Assembly: GCA_963210315.1 (NCBI GenBank)
Contig: OY723273.1
Location: 310,001 to 374,000, forward strand
Length of the DNA: 64,000 nt
Origin: Rhynchopus euleeides
Taxonomy: Eukaryota; Euglenozoa; Diplonemea; Diplonemida; Diplonemidae
Direction: 5' to 3'
The notes under the pieces are model-generated. The model did not search any database. It was given only the letters and a program-made list of their open reading frames with translations, and was not told the DNA's origin. Numbering within the stretch: the stretch's first letter is position 1; every line of letters begins with the position of its first letter. A program made the translations under genes and the position numbers. Of this stretch, positions 48,601 to 58,186 are shown one piece after another.

Positions 48601-49979
48601 GAAAGGGGGAATCGGGGGGAATCGTCCAAGTACGACAATGTACTGGGGGGAATCGGGGGGAATCGTCCAAGTATGACAATGTACTGGGGGGAATCGGGGG
48701 GAATCGTCCAAGTATGACAATGTACTGGGGGGAATCGGGGGGAATCGTCCAAGTACGACAATGTACTGGGGGAAATCGGGGGGAATCGTCCAAGTATGAC
48801 AATGTACTGGGGGGAATCGGGGGGAATCGTCCAAGTACGACAATGTACTGGGGGGAATCGGGGGGAATCGTCCAAGTATGACAATGTACTGGGGGGAATC
48901 GGGGGGAATCGTCCAAGTATGACAATGTACTGGGGGGAATCGGGGGGAATCGTCCAAGTATGACAATGTACTGGGGGGAATCGGGGGGAATCGTCCAAGT
49001 ACGACAATGTACTGGGGGGAATCGGGGGGAATCGTCCAAGTACGACACTGTACTGGGGGGAATCGGGGGGAATCGTCCAAGTATGACAATGTACTGGGGG
49101 GAATCGGGGGGAATCGTCCAAGTATGACAATGTACTGGGGGGAATCGGGGGGAATCGTCCAAGTACGACAATGTACTGGGGGGAATCGGGGGGAATCGTC
49201 CAAGTATGACAATGTACTGGGGGGAATCGGGGGGAATCGTCCAAGTATAACAATGTACTGGGGGGAATCGGGGGGAATCGTCCAAGTATGACAATGTACT
49301 GGGGGGAATCGGGGGGAATCGTCCAAGTATGACAATGTACTGGGGGGAATCGGGGGGAATCGTCCAAGTACGACACTGTACTGGGGGGAATCGGGGGGAA
49401 TCGTCCAAGTACGACACTGTACTGGGGGGAATCGGGGGGAATCGTCCAAGTACGACAATGTACTGGGGGAAATCGGGGGGGATCGTCCAAGTACGACAAT
49501 GTACTGGGGGGAATCGGGGGGAATCGTCCAAGTATGACAATGTACTGGGGGAAATCGGGGGGAATCGTCCAAGTACGACAATGTACTGGGGGGAATCGGG
49601 GGGAATCGTCCAAGTACGACAATGTACTGGGGGGAATCGGGGGGAATCGTCCAAGTACGACAATGTACTGGGGGAAATCGGGGGGAATCGTCCAAGTACG
49701 ACAATGTACTGGGGGGAATCGGGGGGAATCGTCCAAGTATGACAATGTACTGGGGGAAATCGGGGGGAATCGTCCAAGTACGACACTGTACTGGGGGGAA
49801 TCGGGGGGAATCGTCCAAGTACGACAATGTACTGGGGGAAATCGGGGGGAATCGTCCAAGTACGACAATGTACTGGGGGGAATCGGGGGGAATCGTCCAA
49901 GTACGACAATGTACTGGGGGGAATCGGGGGGAATCGTCCAAGTACGACAGTGTACTGGGGGGAATCGGGGGGAATCAAC
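48601..49979 (+). repeat. 41-bp satellite, about 34 units
   Basis: Head-to-tail units reading GGGGGGAATCGTCCAAGTA, (C/T)GACAATGTACT, then GGGGGGAATC. GTCCAAG at 48624 and 48665 shows the 41-bp period. Variants are few (TACGAC/TATGAC, CAATG/CACTG, GGGGGGAA/GGGGGAAA). Because 41 is not a multiple of three and the unit lacks stops on either strand, ORFs up to 538 codons appear in both directions. These are not genes. Confidence 0.95.
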
Positions 49980-50056
49980 CAAGTACACTAATTTGCTGGG
50001 GGGAATCGGGGAGTGCCCCTACAGGAGGTGGGGACCACTGTGAGTCACTACGAGTC

Positions 50057-50165
50057 ACGTGACTGGTAGCGAGGCCGGTCTGGACCTCTGGGTGGAATTT
50101 TCTCATATTGTGACAAGTCCCCACCCGGAGTTCCAGACCGGCCTCGCTACCAGTCAAGTGACTCG
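50057..50165. repeat. Long foldback related to GCTAC family
   Basis: Arms carry GTGACTGGTAGCGAGGCCGG and its reverse complement around a short loop near 50110. It shares GGTAGCGAGG and GTGACTCGTAGTGACTC wording with the foldback family. Confidence 0.75.
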
Positions 50166-50357
50166 TAGTGACTCGTAGTCAGCCAAAAACCTGAAAATTC
50201 ACCCTTCTCCCCAGGCCAGCCAAAAAAGCCCCCTGACTCACTGACGAGCCGTGACGACCCGTGACTGGTAGCGAGGGCCCCCTTTGTAAAATTTTCAATT
50301 TTCCTAAGATCACACTTGGTAGCGAAGGCCCCCCTTGGTATTTTTTACTAAGATCTT

Positions 50358-50467
50358 GGGGGCCTTCGCTACCAAGTGTGACTGAGTGAGAAAAAGTGAG
50401 CCACGGCCCACTTCCCCTCACTGGCTGACGAGCTGTGACGAGCCGTGACTGGTAGCGAGGGCCCCCC
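50358..50467 (+). repeat. GCTAC foldback repeat, copy next to AAGATCTT
   Basis: Bounded by GGGGGCCTTCGCTACC and GGTAGCGAGGGCCCCCC, with TAAGATCTT just outside each end. A partial copy precedes it (50222-50340). Confidence 0.8.
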
Positions 50468-50698
50468 TTAGCTAAGATCTTAGTTTTTCCCCCATATTCC
50501 TTGTTGACTGACTGGAGATACACTCCCTGACGAGGCCCAGGACGATTTTTCCTGCCGGCAGCGTACGACACAATGCACGGCGTCAGCAAACATATACTGA
50601 CTGAGAGCGGTTGCGGCTGAACGGTGTTGTGACTGCATTTCATAGCTTACCTTCTCCCCCACAAATCCCTCCTGATCGCAATCTGTGCCTGTTCCTGA

Positions 50699-51211
50699 GT
50701 GTGTCTTGCTGTCGCCGATGAGCTGCTTGCCGCAAACCCCACCCCAACATGCCTCGCCACAATCATCATCCGGAAGCCGGCGCTTGTCGACGAGGCTGTG
50801 GAGCTGGGCATCTGCACGAGGCTTGCGAATGGGGAAGTGCAAGAAGAGGGCAGAAAGCTGAAGCGGTCAAAGGGGGAGGTGGCGGAGGCTGTGGCGAAGT
50901 TCCGGATCCGCAATCGACAGCAGGGGCCTGGGAGTGACACAGTGCCACAGACGCAGGGACGGCAGCCCCTTCCCTCCACAGTTGAGAGGCGTGCGGCATC
51001 GGCACGGATCGCTGAGAAGGGGGCTGCCGCCAACATTCCGGAGCAGGCGAAGGTGAAGGCCTACGACCTTTCTGCACCTCTGATAGATGTGATCGACGAG
51101 TTCGACACCTGCTCACAGGTGGAGCTCGGCAAGGCACCCAGAATACGAAAGGATATTTGCAAAAAAACTAAGATCTTACCTAAGGGGGCCCTCGCTACCA
51201 AGTGTGACTGA
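50699..51211 (+). CDS. Small ORF, possible transposon gene fragment
   Basis: The composition between 50730 and 51150 is coding-like, with an Ala/Glu/Lys-rich product (KPALVDEAVELGICTRLANG, EEGRKLKRSKGEVAEAVAKF, EQAKVKAYDLSAPLIDVIDE). It lies inside the second outer element and its tail is formed by the foldback repeat at 51184, so the natural 3' end is probably lost. The nearest ATG is uncertain; some of the extent may start from a non-ATG codon. No family recognised. Confidence 0.3.
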   Translation: MCLAVADELLAANPTPTCLATIIIRKPALVDEAVELGICTRLANGEVQEEGRKLKRSKGEVAEAVAKFRIRNRQQGPGSDTVPQTQGRQPLPSTVERRAASARIAEKGAAANIPEQAKVKAYDLSAPLIDVIDEFDTCSQVELGKAPRIRKDICKKTKILPKGALATKCD

Positions 51212-51292
51212 GTGAGAAAAAGTGAGGAGTCAGCCATGTTTGGCTGAAAACTGACGACTCGTGACTCACAGTGACGCGTAGCGAGGGCCCCC
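51184..51292 (+). repeat. GCTAC foldback repeat, full copy
   Basis: GGGGGCCCTCGCTACC to GTAGCGAGGGCCCCC with all internal words; AAGATCTT lies on both sides (51170-51177 and 51294-51301). Confidence 0.85.
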
Positions 51293-51352
51293 TAAGATCT
51301 TCGAAAAAAATACTAAGATCTTAATTTTTGTGCTTTTTTTCACTAAGATCTT

Positions 51353-51462
51353 GGGGGTCCTCGCTACCAGTCACTGCTCGTCACAGCTCGTCAGCCAGTG
51401 AGGGGAAGTGGGCCGTGGCTCACTTTTTCTCACTCAGTCACACTTGGTAGCGAAGGCCCCCC
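51353..51462 (-). repeat. GCTAC foldback repeat, inverted copy
   Basis: GGGGGTCCTCGCTACC to GGTAGCGAAGGCCCCCC, in the reverse arrangement of internal words and preceded by CTAAGATCTT. Confidence 0.85.
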
Positions 51463-51977
51463 TTAACAGAAAAAAAATTACGACGACGAAGACATGCTCG
51501 ACGGGTTTCGGGAAGAAAAGGGGGTAAGATCTGTTGATAACCATGGTATATGCTAATACAAGAGTACTCCAGAAATTGCGATTTTAAAAAGTTCACCGAG
51601 CAAATACAAGAGTATACTCTTGTATTTGCATACTAGACTTTTGGAGAACTTTTGTGGGGTTTTCATCATATTTTGTGCTTCCAATGACCTCCCCCAGGCC
51701 AGTGGGCCTCCTGTCTGGAGTCGTCACGGTCGGGTGGGAGTCGCCTCGGGGGTGGGAAAGGCCAAGAGGACGCTCGTATTGTCTATTCGGCGCCGCTGCC
51801 CCATGAGGGCCCACCCGGAGGCCACATTTCTAGTATGCAAATACAAGAGTATATACTCTTGTATTTGCATGGTAGACAACTTTTCAGCTAAAAAACAATT
51901 TTTTGAGAACCCTGAATTACGTAAGCTGGCACGGTGAATAGAAGAGTATACCCTTGTATTTGCCCCCCCCCCAGTAA

Positions 51978-53413
51978 GACCGAAGGCGCAATATATTGCT
52001 TGTGCACTTTGGGTTCACATTTTGTTGGGACCCATTTTTGTCTTTTTGGCAAACCCTGGGCACCATGAAAATGGTTTGCACAGTTCTTTTCAAGACAACA
52101 AAAATCGACGAGATATCTGTCTGTCGATGGCCCGCCGTCACCTCGGAGAATCGGGGCCCAGGTCGGGTTTTCAGGTGAAAACAGCATTCTGGGCCCCTGG
52201 CTTTCTGTGCACACCCCAACAAGGTTTGCCAGGGGTCTTTGTGCCCGACCCTGGCCATCCGGTAAAGGGGACTCGAGACCCTTTCTAAGGAAGCAAGACC
52301 CGCCCAGATACACCCCGATGTGGTGCACGTGTCAACTGAAGGCAATGGAGTGCCTGATCGTCAATTCCTCGCCTGTCAAATGTATGGGTGATATCTTCGA
52401 CCGGCTTTGGGCCTTGCCCAGTTCTGCCCAGATCGAGCCAAGCTAAACTGGATCTACCCGGGGTAACGTATTCGAGGGACTTCCGCTCTTCCGTGCGCAG
52501 TTGCAGCACATAGGTCTGTCACACTACGGGCCGAAGGGTGCGTCCTCTATGCGACATCTGGTCGCGGGAGGGTCGACGACACTGCCTATCGGCGGCGGCA
52601 TCACGTGGTAGTAGAGCGAGCTCCACAGTGCTGGAGGGTCACAGCTTTACACGAACACCTTAATGATCGACAACGTGTCGCCGGATGCTACAATCCTGAA
52701 GCAAAATCAGAGCAAGCTCGTCAGATGCAGACGCCACGTGGTGGTCTCCCGGTGCTTGCTGTGTTTCGGCGCTAACACACTACAACCTCCCCTGGTGCGC
52801 CTCATCAGGTGTGAGCCAGGATCAATGGAACCTAAGGGGATCAGCCTTAGGTCAGCAAGACTTTCTTCCCACCTTATCCCTCGCCTCGTGTGCGTAAGAG
52901 CTACTCGTCGAGCTAGTCCGCGGAAGTGGAGGTGAGGGTTATTGAGCGAAAAAACCCCGAAGGGCCTGTAGCAGCCGCCGAAGCGGAAGGTCGGGTATAA
53001 TGGGGGTTGTGGCAAGGCGGTGTCAGGGTATCGGTAAGGCGCACGAACACCTCTCGCTGGTTCAGCACTGCTGCGAAGCGCAACAGTTGCTCTTGCAGCC
53101 GTCTGAGACAGACTTCCTGCGTGTGATTGACGAAAAGCCCAATTTCGGGTGTTTTCCCACGGTTTCAAAGGGAAATAGGTACTGAACATAGGCAAAAAAC
53201 CGGAGTGCCCATTCAGAGGCTTCATACTCAGTCTTTTTGATCGAACTTTTTTTTTCGTCGATGCAATTCAGGGTATAAGATAGACTTTTTTTCTGGCGCC
53301 GTTTTCCGGTTTTTCTGGTTTTGAAATTTTTCGCGCGCGCCTTCGGCGCGCGCGACCCGCGCAAACCCTCTCAGAATCACACCCAACACGGCTGGACCAG
53401 GCTCTGCCGAACA
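51978..53413. other. No gene recognised
   Basis: Unique sequence with only short ORFs. 53320-53352 holds a GCGCGCGCCTTCGGCGCGCGC hairpin. 52660-53000 looks slightly coding-like on either strand but has no motif. Confidence 0.4.
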
Positions 53414-53969
53414 GCAGTGGCGTGTTGCTCCACGCAGCTCCCCGAAGGGACGGAACTGAGCTTTCAATGCGTCCACGTACTGACGGAGCGCGGCTTCGCA
53501 TCACCTCCCGCATCAGGACAAACCCCCCTGAGGGTGCTGCTCTGCTGGTACGCCTCACGAAGGGCAACTACCTTCATGGTCGAGCTTGTTGCATGACCAC
53601 CCCCTTGAGGCAGTCAGTCAGACGATGCGCACAACGTGCGCTCATGCGAACACCAGCGGGTGTCTCCAACACTGCACAAATCGCGGTCCCGCCAGAACCC
53701 GAATCCGTCGATCCTCTCCAAAGCGGACATGCACTCCCGAAAACATCGGAGTTTGCATGTGTCATCCCCAGCAAGGCAAACGTGCTCGAGACAAGGTCGT
53801 AGCTTGCGTGGATGACAGGGTGGTCCTTGGCAGTGTGCACCGCAACGAGATTGAGTGCATGCGCTCGGCAAGCCGCCCAGAAGGAGTACGGTGCGGTCGG
53901 AATGATCAAGCTACCGGAGTATCTCGAAACTTCAAACAGAGAAGACCTGCATGACGAGGACATCACCAC
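53414..53969 (-). pseudogene. Possible hAT-like transposase remnant
   Basis: Minus-strand translation gives FWAACRAHALNLVAVHTAKD followed by HPVIHASYDLVSSTFALLG, which recalls the conserved C-x2-H-x-LNL stretch of hAT/DUF4371-type transposases. The continuation towards 53414 is interrupted by stops. The rest of the domain and the dimerisation block are absent. Different from both intact hAT proteins in this window. Confidence 0.35.
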
Positions 53970-54300
53970 CCACCGGGTCCCGCTGGGCTCCTTTTCTCCG
54001 CTTCTCTGCTTTCTTTTGACTGTTTGAGCTCCGTGCGGATCACGATGGGGTCACTTTCCATATTTTTTTGGCTAATGGTCCCACTGGTTGACTGTCACAA
54101 AGGTTCCCCAAAAACCGGCGAAAATCCGATCGGCCTTTTTTTTTTTCCAGAAAACCGGAAACCGGGAAACCCTGGTTTTGAAAACCGGAAAACCAGACCT
54201 ATCTTATCCCCTGATGCAATTTGACTCGTTCTTTCCAATAACGTCATCCTCGGCTGACTTTTTGGGGAGCCCCGGCACACAAAAATTTTTGCTTTCGAAA

Positions 54301-54409
54301 GGGGGCCCTCGCTACGAGTCACTGTGAGTCACGAGTCGTCAGTTTTCAGCCAAACATGGCTGACTTCTCACTTTTTCTCACTCAGTCACACTTGGTAGCG
54401 AGGGCCCCC
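54301..54409 (+). repeat. GCTAC foldback repeat, copy near 54.3 kb
   Basis: GGGGGCCCTCGCTAC to GGTAGCGAGGGCCCCC. The interior is almost identical to the copy at 16440-16548, including CCAAACATGGCTGACTTCTC. Confidence 0.85.
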
Positions 54410-56297
54410 AAAATCTGCCATTTTTTCACCCTCAAATTCACTGTTTGTTGGCCGTGCAAAAAAAGAGTCATTTTTTTCGGGGACAAAAAATGGCCATCGT
54501 GGAATCTTTCAGTCAAACACGTTCATTTACGGCCAGGGTCGGGCAGAAAAACGAAAATTGAAGCAAATTGGTGTCCAAGGAGAAAAATGGGCCAAAATGG
54601 CTCAAAATAGCCTTCGGTCTTAAAGGGTTAAAGGGTTAATGTGGTAAAAAACCCCGTGCCGTTTTCGACACTGCTTCTATTCCTAGGGAGGTCTTCACTG
54701 ATCGTTACTCTTCGTCAATCTCCGTCAGTTTTCAGCCAATGCACTGACGACCACCTCATATCGAAGACACCCTATGTGGTGGATGCAATCTCGCTTTTCT
54801 GCACTTGTGAGTGCAGGCACCCCATCCACCCACCGGGACGTCCACACCATAATCATACGGGAGAGGGAGGGGGGGATGTAGGATGAAAGGAAGAGGCACT
54901 CACAAACGGATGTCACTACATAGCACAGCACAAGAGATGCAGAGTCGTGTGCAGTTTGCAGCAAGGCCGTAAAAAGCACACGCCCATACAGCCTTATGGG
55001 CTGGGTTTCGCAATGGAGAGCGCAGAACTGAAGAAGGGGGTGGGAGGGGTTTTTAAAAGATGTTGGAAAGAAAATAGAGGTTGTGTCGCATAGCCTCAGG
55101 CTATAGCACTGGCCAACTACGTCACGGCGCATCTGCCCTGACCGTGTGGCGCTTGTGTGCGAGGGGGGGTTATTCAGTGGAGATCGCATGAACGGCAAAG
55201 TGCCACTTCGGTTCTTCTGCTCTACCTCGGACGACTTGTTTTTCGTTTGATGCGGTGACGCTTCCACACACACTTACATAACCCACTTCCCTGATGAAGG
55301 GGGTGGTGTGTAGAGCACGGGTGGCAGAGTCGAGTGGCACTTTCCGCGCAAAAGGTGTGCCTAAATCAATACAACCGTGTGAATCACAAAGAAGGGGGAT
55401 CAACGAACAGTTGGCGTTCTTCGAACGCTGCACGCGAAAACTAATGCAACCGGATGAATCACAAGAGAGAAGGGCAGCAACGACAAGATGGTGTTCTTCG
55501 AACGCTGAACACCCCCCCCCCCCACAGCCTGCCGGGCGTGTGAAGTGTTCGCAAAGGATCCGCACGGTGAAAAATTTACTGAGTTGGCTGCGCCAAACTA
55601 ATAGTTCCCAAACAAATTGCCGTTAAGGCGAAGGAAACACCCTGCCCAATACGGTTTCCAATTTTCCAACCCCTGCGCCTGGGCACGGCCCCATCCAGCC
55701 TGTCTGTATCCTCCTCGGCAACTTGCATGGCCCACACTACACAGTTGGGTCTGAGTGTGTTCATCTGCGGAGGAAAGCAAGGGGGGTCTTTGCTCTCAGT
55801 GCATTTTCTCCGGCGATTTTCCCCTGTAAATAGGAGCTACTTTTGGTTGCAAAAAAAATCCAATCGCATACATCTCTAAACAGGATGAGCGGGAGAGAGC
55901 ATTGCATCGCACCCTCGATGGCAGAACGCCTTCGTTTTGATGGGGTGCAACTTTCGAGAGTAGGTTGTGGTGGAGGGAAAAAAATGATCGGATAAGGAAG
56001 CCTGTCTCAGGCAAAGAACGGCACGCAAAAAACAATACAATGTGGAGAGGTGTGGAGAGAGCGTGACCCCAGACCAGGGGGTGGTGTTTACGCCAGGGTT
56101 TCGGGAGGAGTGCCGCTGTGTGTGCCCCGCGAGCCTTCCCCGAACAGACGAACAAAGGATATCTGTTGCGAGCAGGCACCGCTCTCCTGCACCTGAGCTG
56201 ATGCCATACCACCACCACCACCACCACCCACCCCTCGAAAGAAGCCACCCGCAGGAGGACCCCTTTGGATGAGCCAGCCAACGAGTGCCACCCCCAC
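54410..56297. other. Intergenic downstream of the reductase gene
   Basis: 54604-54640 has AAAGGGTTAAAGGGTTAA. A diverged tandem pair of about 77 bp lies at 55366-55510, sharing GAATCACAA and GTTCTTCGAACGCTG. A C tract lies at 55511-55523. The 3' part (55800-56290) is probably the 3' region of the minus-strand flavoprotein gene and includes (CCA)n at 56210-56228. No gene seen. Confidence 0.45.
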
Positions 56298-57494
56298 TCA
56301 CCGGTATTGCTCCTGCACCATCTGGTTGGGGAGGCAGGACGTCTTCAGGCCGGAACGGATTTCTCCCATGAAGCTTGTGGGGCCGCACGCCACAATCAGG
56401 TGCCTTGCAAGGTCTGGCTTGCACCGCAGGATCTCCGTGAGGTCGATGCGGGCATAGGTGACTGCGGGGAGAACAAGCGTTGCCGCCAGCTCCGCCGACG
56501 CCGGCGACGGCGACGACGACATCACCTCAACCGACCCGTCGAAGCTCTCCACCACCTCCACATCCTCCAGGCAGCAGTCGTCACAGCTGGCCTCCACGGA
56601 GCGGGCACCGGAAAGCTTCTCCGGTGCACCTGCGGGCCGCACCACCTCCTGCGCCTCCACCTCTGCTGCCGTGCCCTCACTGGGGCTGGCACGCGTCAGG
56701 AAGCGGTACACCTGCAGGCGGTGTGGGCAGCCCCGCCGCCCGCTGCGGCGCTGCCACCTGTCCAGATCCTGCTGAAAAGCGAGGTCGCCCGAAGCCCTCT
56801 CGGAGTAGAAGAGGCAGATGTCGAGCGGGTCCGACAGGTCGTCCTCTGCGGAGTGCACCCCATCGAAGGCCTGGGCGAGCAGGGCGTATACTGAGGCCAT
56901 GCCTGCCCCTGCTGCGAAGAAGGCAACCTTTCTCCGGTTGAACTCGTGGTGCCCTGCGAGGGAGCGCCAGCAGAAGGACCCGGTGAAGAGCGACGCATGC
57001 GCGCCCTGCAGAAGCAACGAGGCGAACCACTTCCGCCCCCCCGCCACAGAAGGGCGGGACAGGTCGCAGAGGAAGTCGGCAGCACCGCCCCTGCCGGTGC
57101 GCTTCACAGTGATGTCGAACTGGTCTGGCCCGCCGCCCTGGCGTGGCTCGCGCACTGTGAAGCGGCGGCTGACCGGGCCCTGGCCCGGGAGGGTGAAGTG
57201 GAGCACGACGTACTGCCCAGGGCGGTAAGGCTTGGCAGATGCGGTCATCTCAAACTGGAGGGTCACATACAACCCGTTGTCCGTCTCCTTGCGTGTGCCG
57301 ATGAGGCGGAGCGGGGTTGTGTCCTCAGGAGCCCGCCGGAGAGCAGCCGCGACGGCGACCGCCCCGAAACCGCGGGAGCGCAGGCGCTGCGCAGCGCTGA
57401 TCTGCCCTGTCGCTTTCCGGTCCGGCACGGCTGCATGGTCTCCGTTTGCACGCTCAAGGGGAACACCCTGCGGCGACGATGCCCCGCTTCCCAT
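56298..57494 (-). CDS. FNR/cytochrome-b5-reductase-like flavoprotein, N-myristoylation signal
   Basis: 398 residues; predicted to pass electrons from NAD(P)H through FAD to an acceptor not shown by the sequence. The N-terminus MGSGASSP fits an N-myristoylation signal (Gly2, Ser6), as in vertebrate cytochrome-b5 reductase, implying membrane attachment. The FAD domain (about 60-185) has YRPGQYVVLHF and SRRFTV (R110, T113; the usual R-x-Y-S/T box with Phe for Tyr). The NAD(P) domain (188-395) has FFAAGAGMASVYALL, LFYSERASGDLAF and the end motif IVACGPTSFMGEI, closing with VQEQYR. Residues about 270-340 are an acidic, Ser-rich insertion with several Cys (SCDDCC), not usual in the family. No 2Fe-2S domain is present. 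The frame is intact. Confidence 0.82.
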   Translation of the reverse strand: MGSGASSPQGVPLERANGDHAAVPDRKATGQISAAQRLRSRGFGAVAVAAALRRAPEDTTPLRLIGTRKETDNGLYVTLQFEMTASAKPYRPGQYVVLHFTLPGQGPVSRRFTVREPRQGGGPDQFDITVKRTGRGGAADFLCDLSRPSVAGGRKWFASLLLQGAHASLFTGSFCWRSLAGHHEFNRRKVAFFAAGAGMASVYALLAQAFDGVHSAEDDLSDPLDICLFYSERASGDLAFQQDLDRWQRRSGRRGCPHRLQVYRFLTRASPSEGTAAEVEAQEVVRPAGAPEKLSGARSVEASCDDCCLEDVEVVESFDGSVEVMSSSPSPASAELAATLVLPAVTYARIDLTEILRCKPDLARHLIVACGPTSFMGEIRSGLKTSCLPNQMVQEQYR

Positions 57495-58186
57495 TGGGCA
57501 GGCTCCGCGGGGTGGTCGTGGGGTGGGGTGGTGGCGAGGGAGGTGATGAAGAGAGTGTTTTGCAAAATAAGCCCCCCCCTCTCCTGGCTAAATGAACAGA
57601 GCGACAAGAAGGGGATGCCAGGGGGGGTCGGGGGTGGTGGCGGGTGAACCTGAGGGTGATGGTGGTGGTGGTGGGGGAACCCCTCCCAGAACAACCAGAT
57701 TGCCAGTGATAGCCCAGTTGGGGTGCACAGGCGCTTCTTCAAAGGGCAAGACTCGCTGGGGGGGTGGGGCTGGGAGGGGCGGGATGAGTCACCCCGACAT
57801 GTTTCAAGGCACCACCACTGTAGCAAGCTTAACATGCAGGGAGCTGGAAAGGAGCGCCTTGTCCTGTATGGTAGAGCCTGTGTGAGAGTACAGAGCAGTG
57901 CCTGGAAAGGCACAGCCCTTGGCTGTAACACACCCTCACCCACACACCGGCACAACCTTTTTTGCTCCGCATATGTTGCACCAAGCGAAGCCCCCTCCAA
58001 TGCCCACCCCCGCCACTGCCCCCCACCCCCTCCCCACACGCGACTCATTTTTTTTTTGCAGCAGTGCAGAGCACAGCCGAATTGACTCCGCTGCTCTTGA
58101 TGCAATGCCCGCTGCCATAGGGGCAACTTCCTCTGCACCGTTTTCAAACCCTTGGGGCCAACGTGCTCTGTGCCGTCCCCACCCCA
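57495..58186. other. Spacer between two minus-strand genes
   Basis: The part next to 57494 is pyrimidine-rich on the minus strand (CCCTCGCCACCACCCCACCC). A (GGT)n tract lies at 57660-57673. The rest is low-complexity without a gene. Confidence 0.5.

Larger units (their letters stand above)
47084..51977. mobile_element. Second outer element, TTACTGGGGG ends
   Basis: TTACTGGGGGGGGGCAAATA at 47084 is mirrored by TATTTGCCCCCCCCCCAGTAA ending at 51977 (about one mismatch), followed inwards by CAAGAGTATA words. A further inverted pair lies inside: ATCATGGTTTTCAACAGATC near 47132 and GATCTGTTGATAACCATGG near 51526. The contents are a 41-bp satellite, five foldback repeats and one small ORF; no transposase is recognised. 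Palindromic GCAAATACAAGAGTATA words recur at 51601-51632 and 51836-51870. Confidence 0.55.

Noticed and set aside
48601..49979. CRISPR array
   Set aside because: The array has no unique spacers: the entire 41-bp unit repeats. The context is eukaryotic transposon-rich DNA with no cas genes.
48362..50062. Very long ORFs (up to 538 codons) on both strands with PPIPPSTLSYLDDS-like repeats
   Set aside because: They come from a stop-free 41-bp tandem repeat whose period shifts frame each unit. All frames look alike, so no protein is supported.
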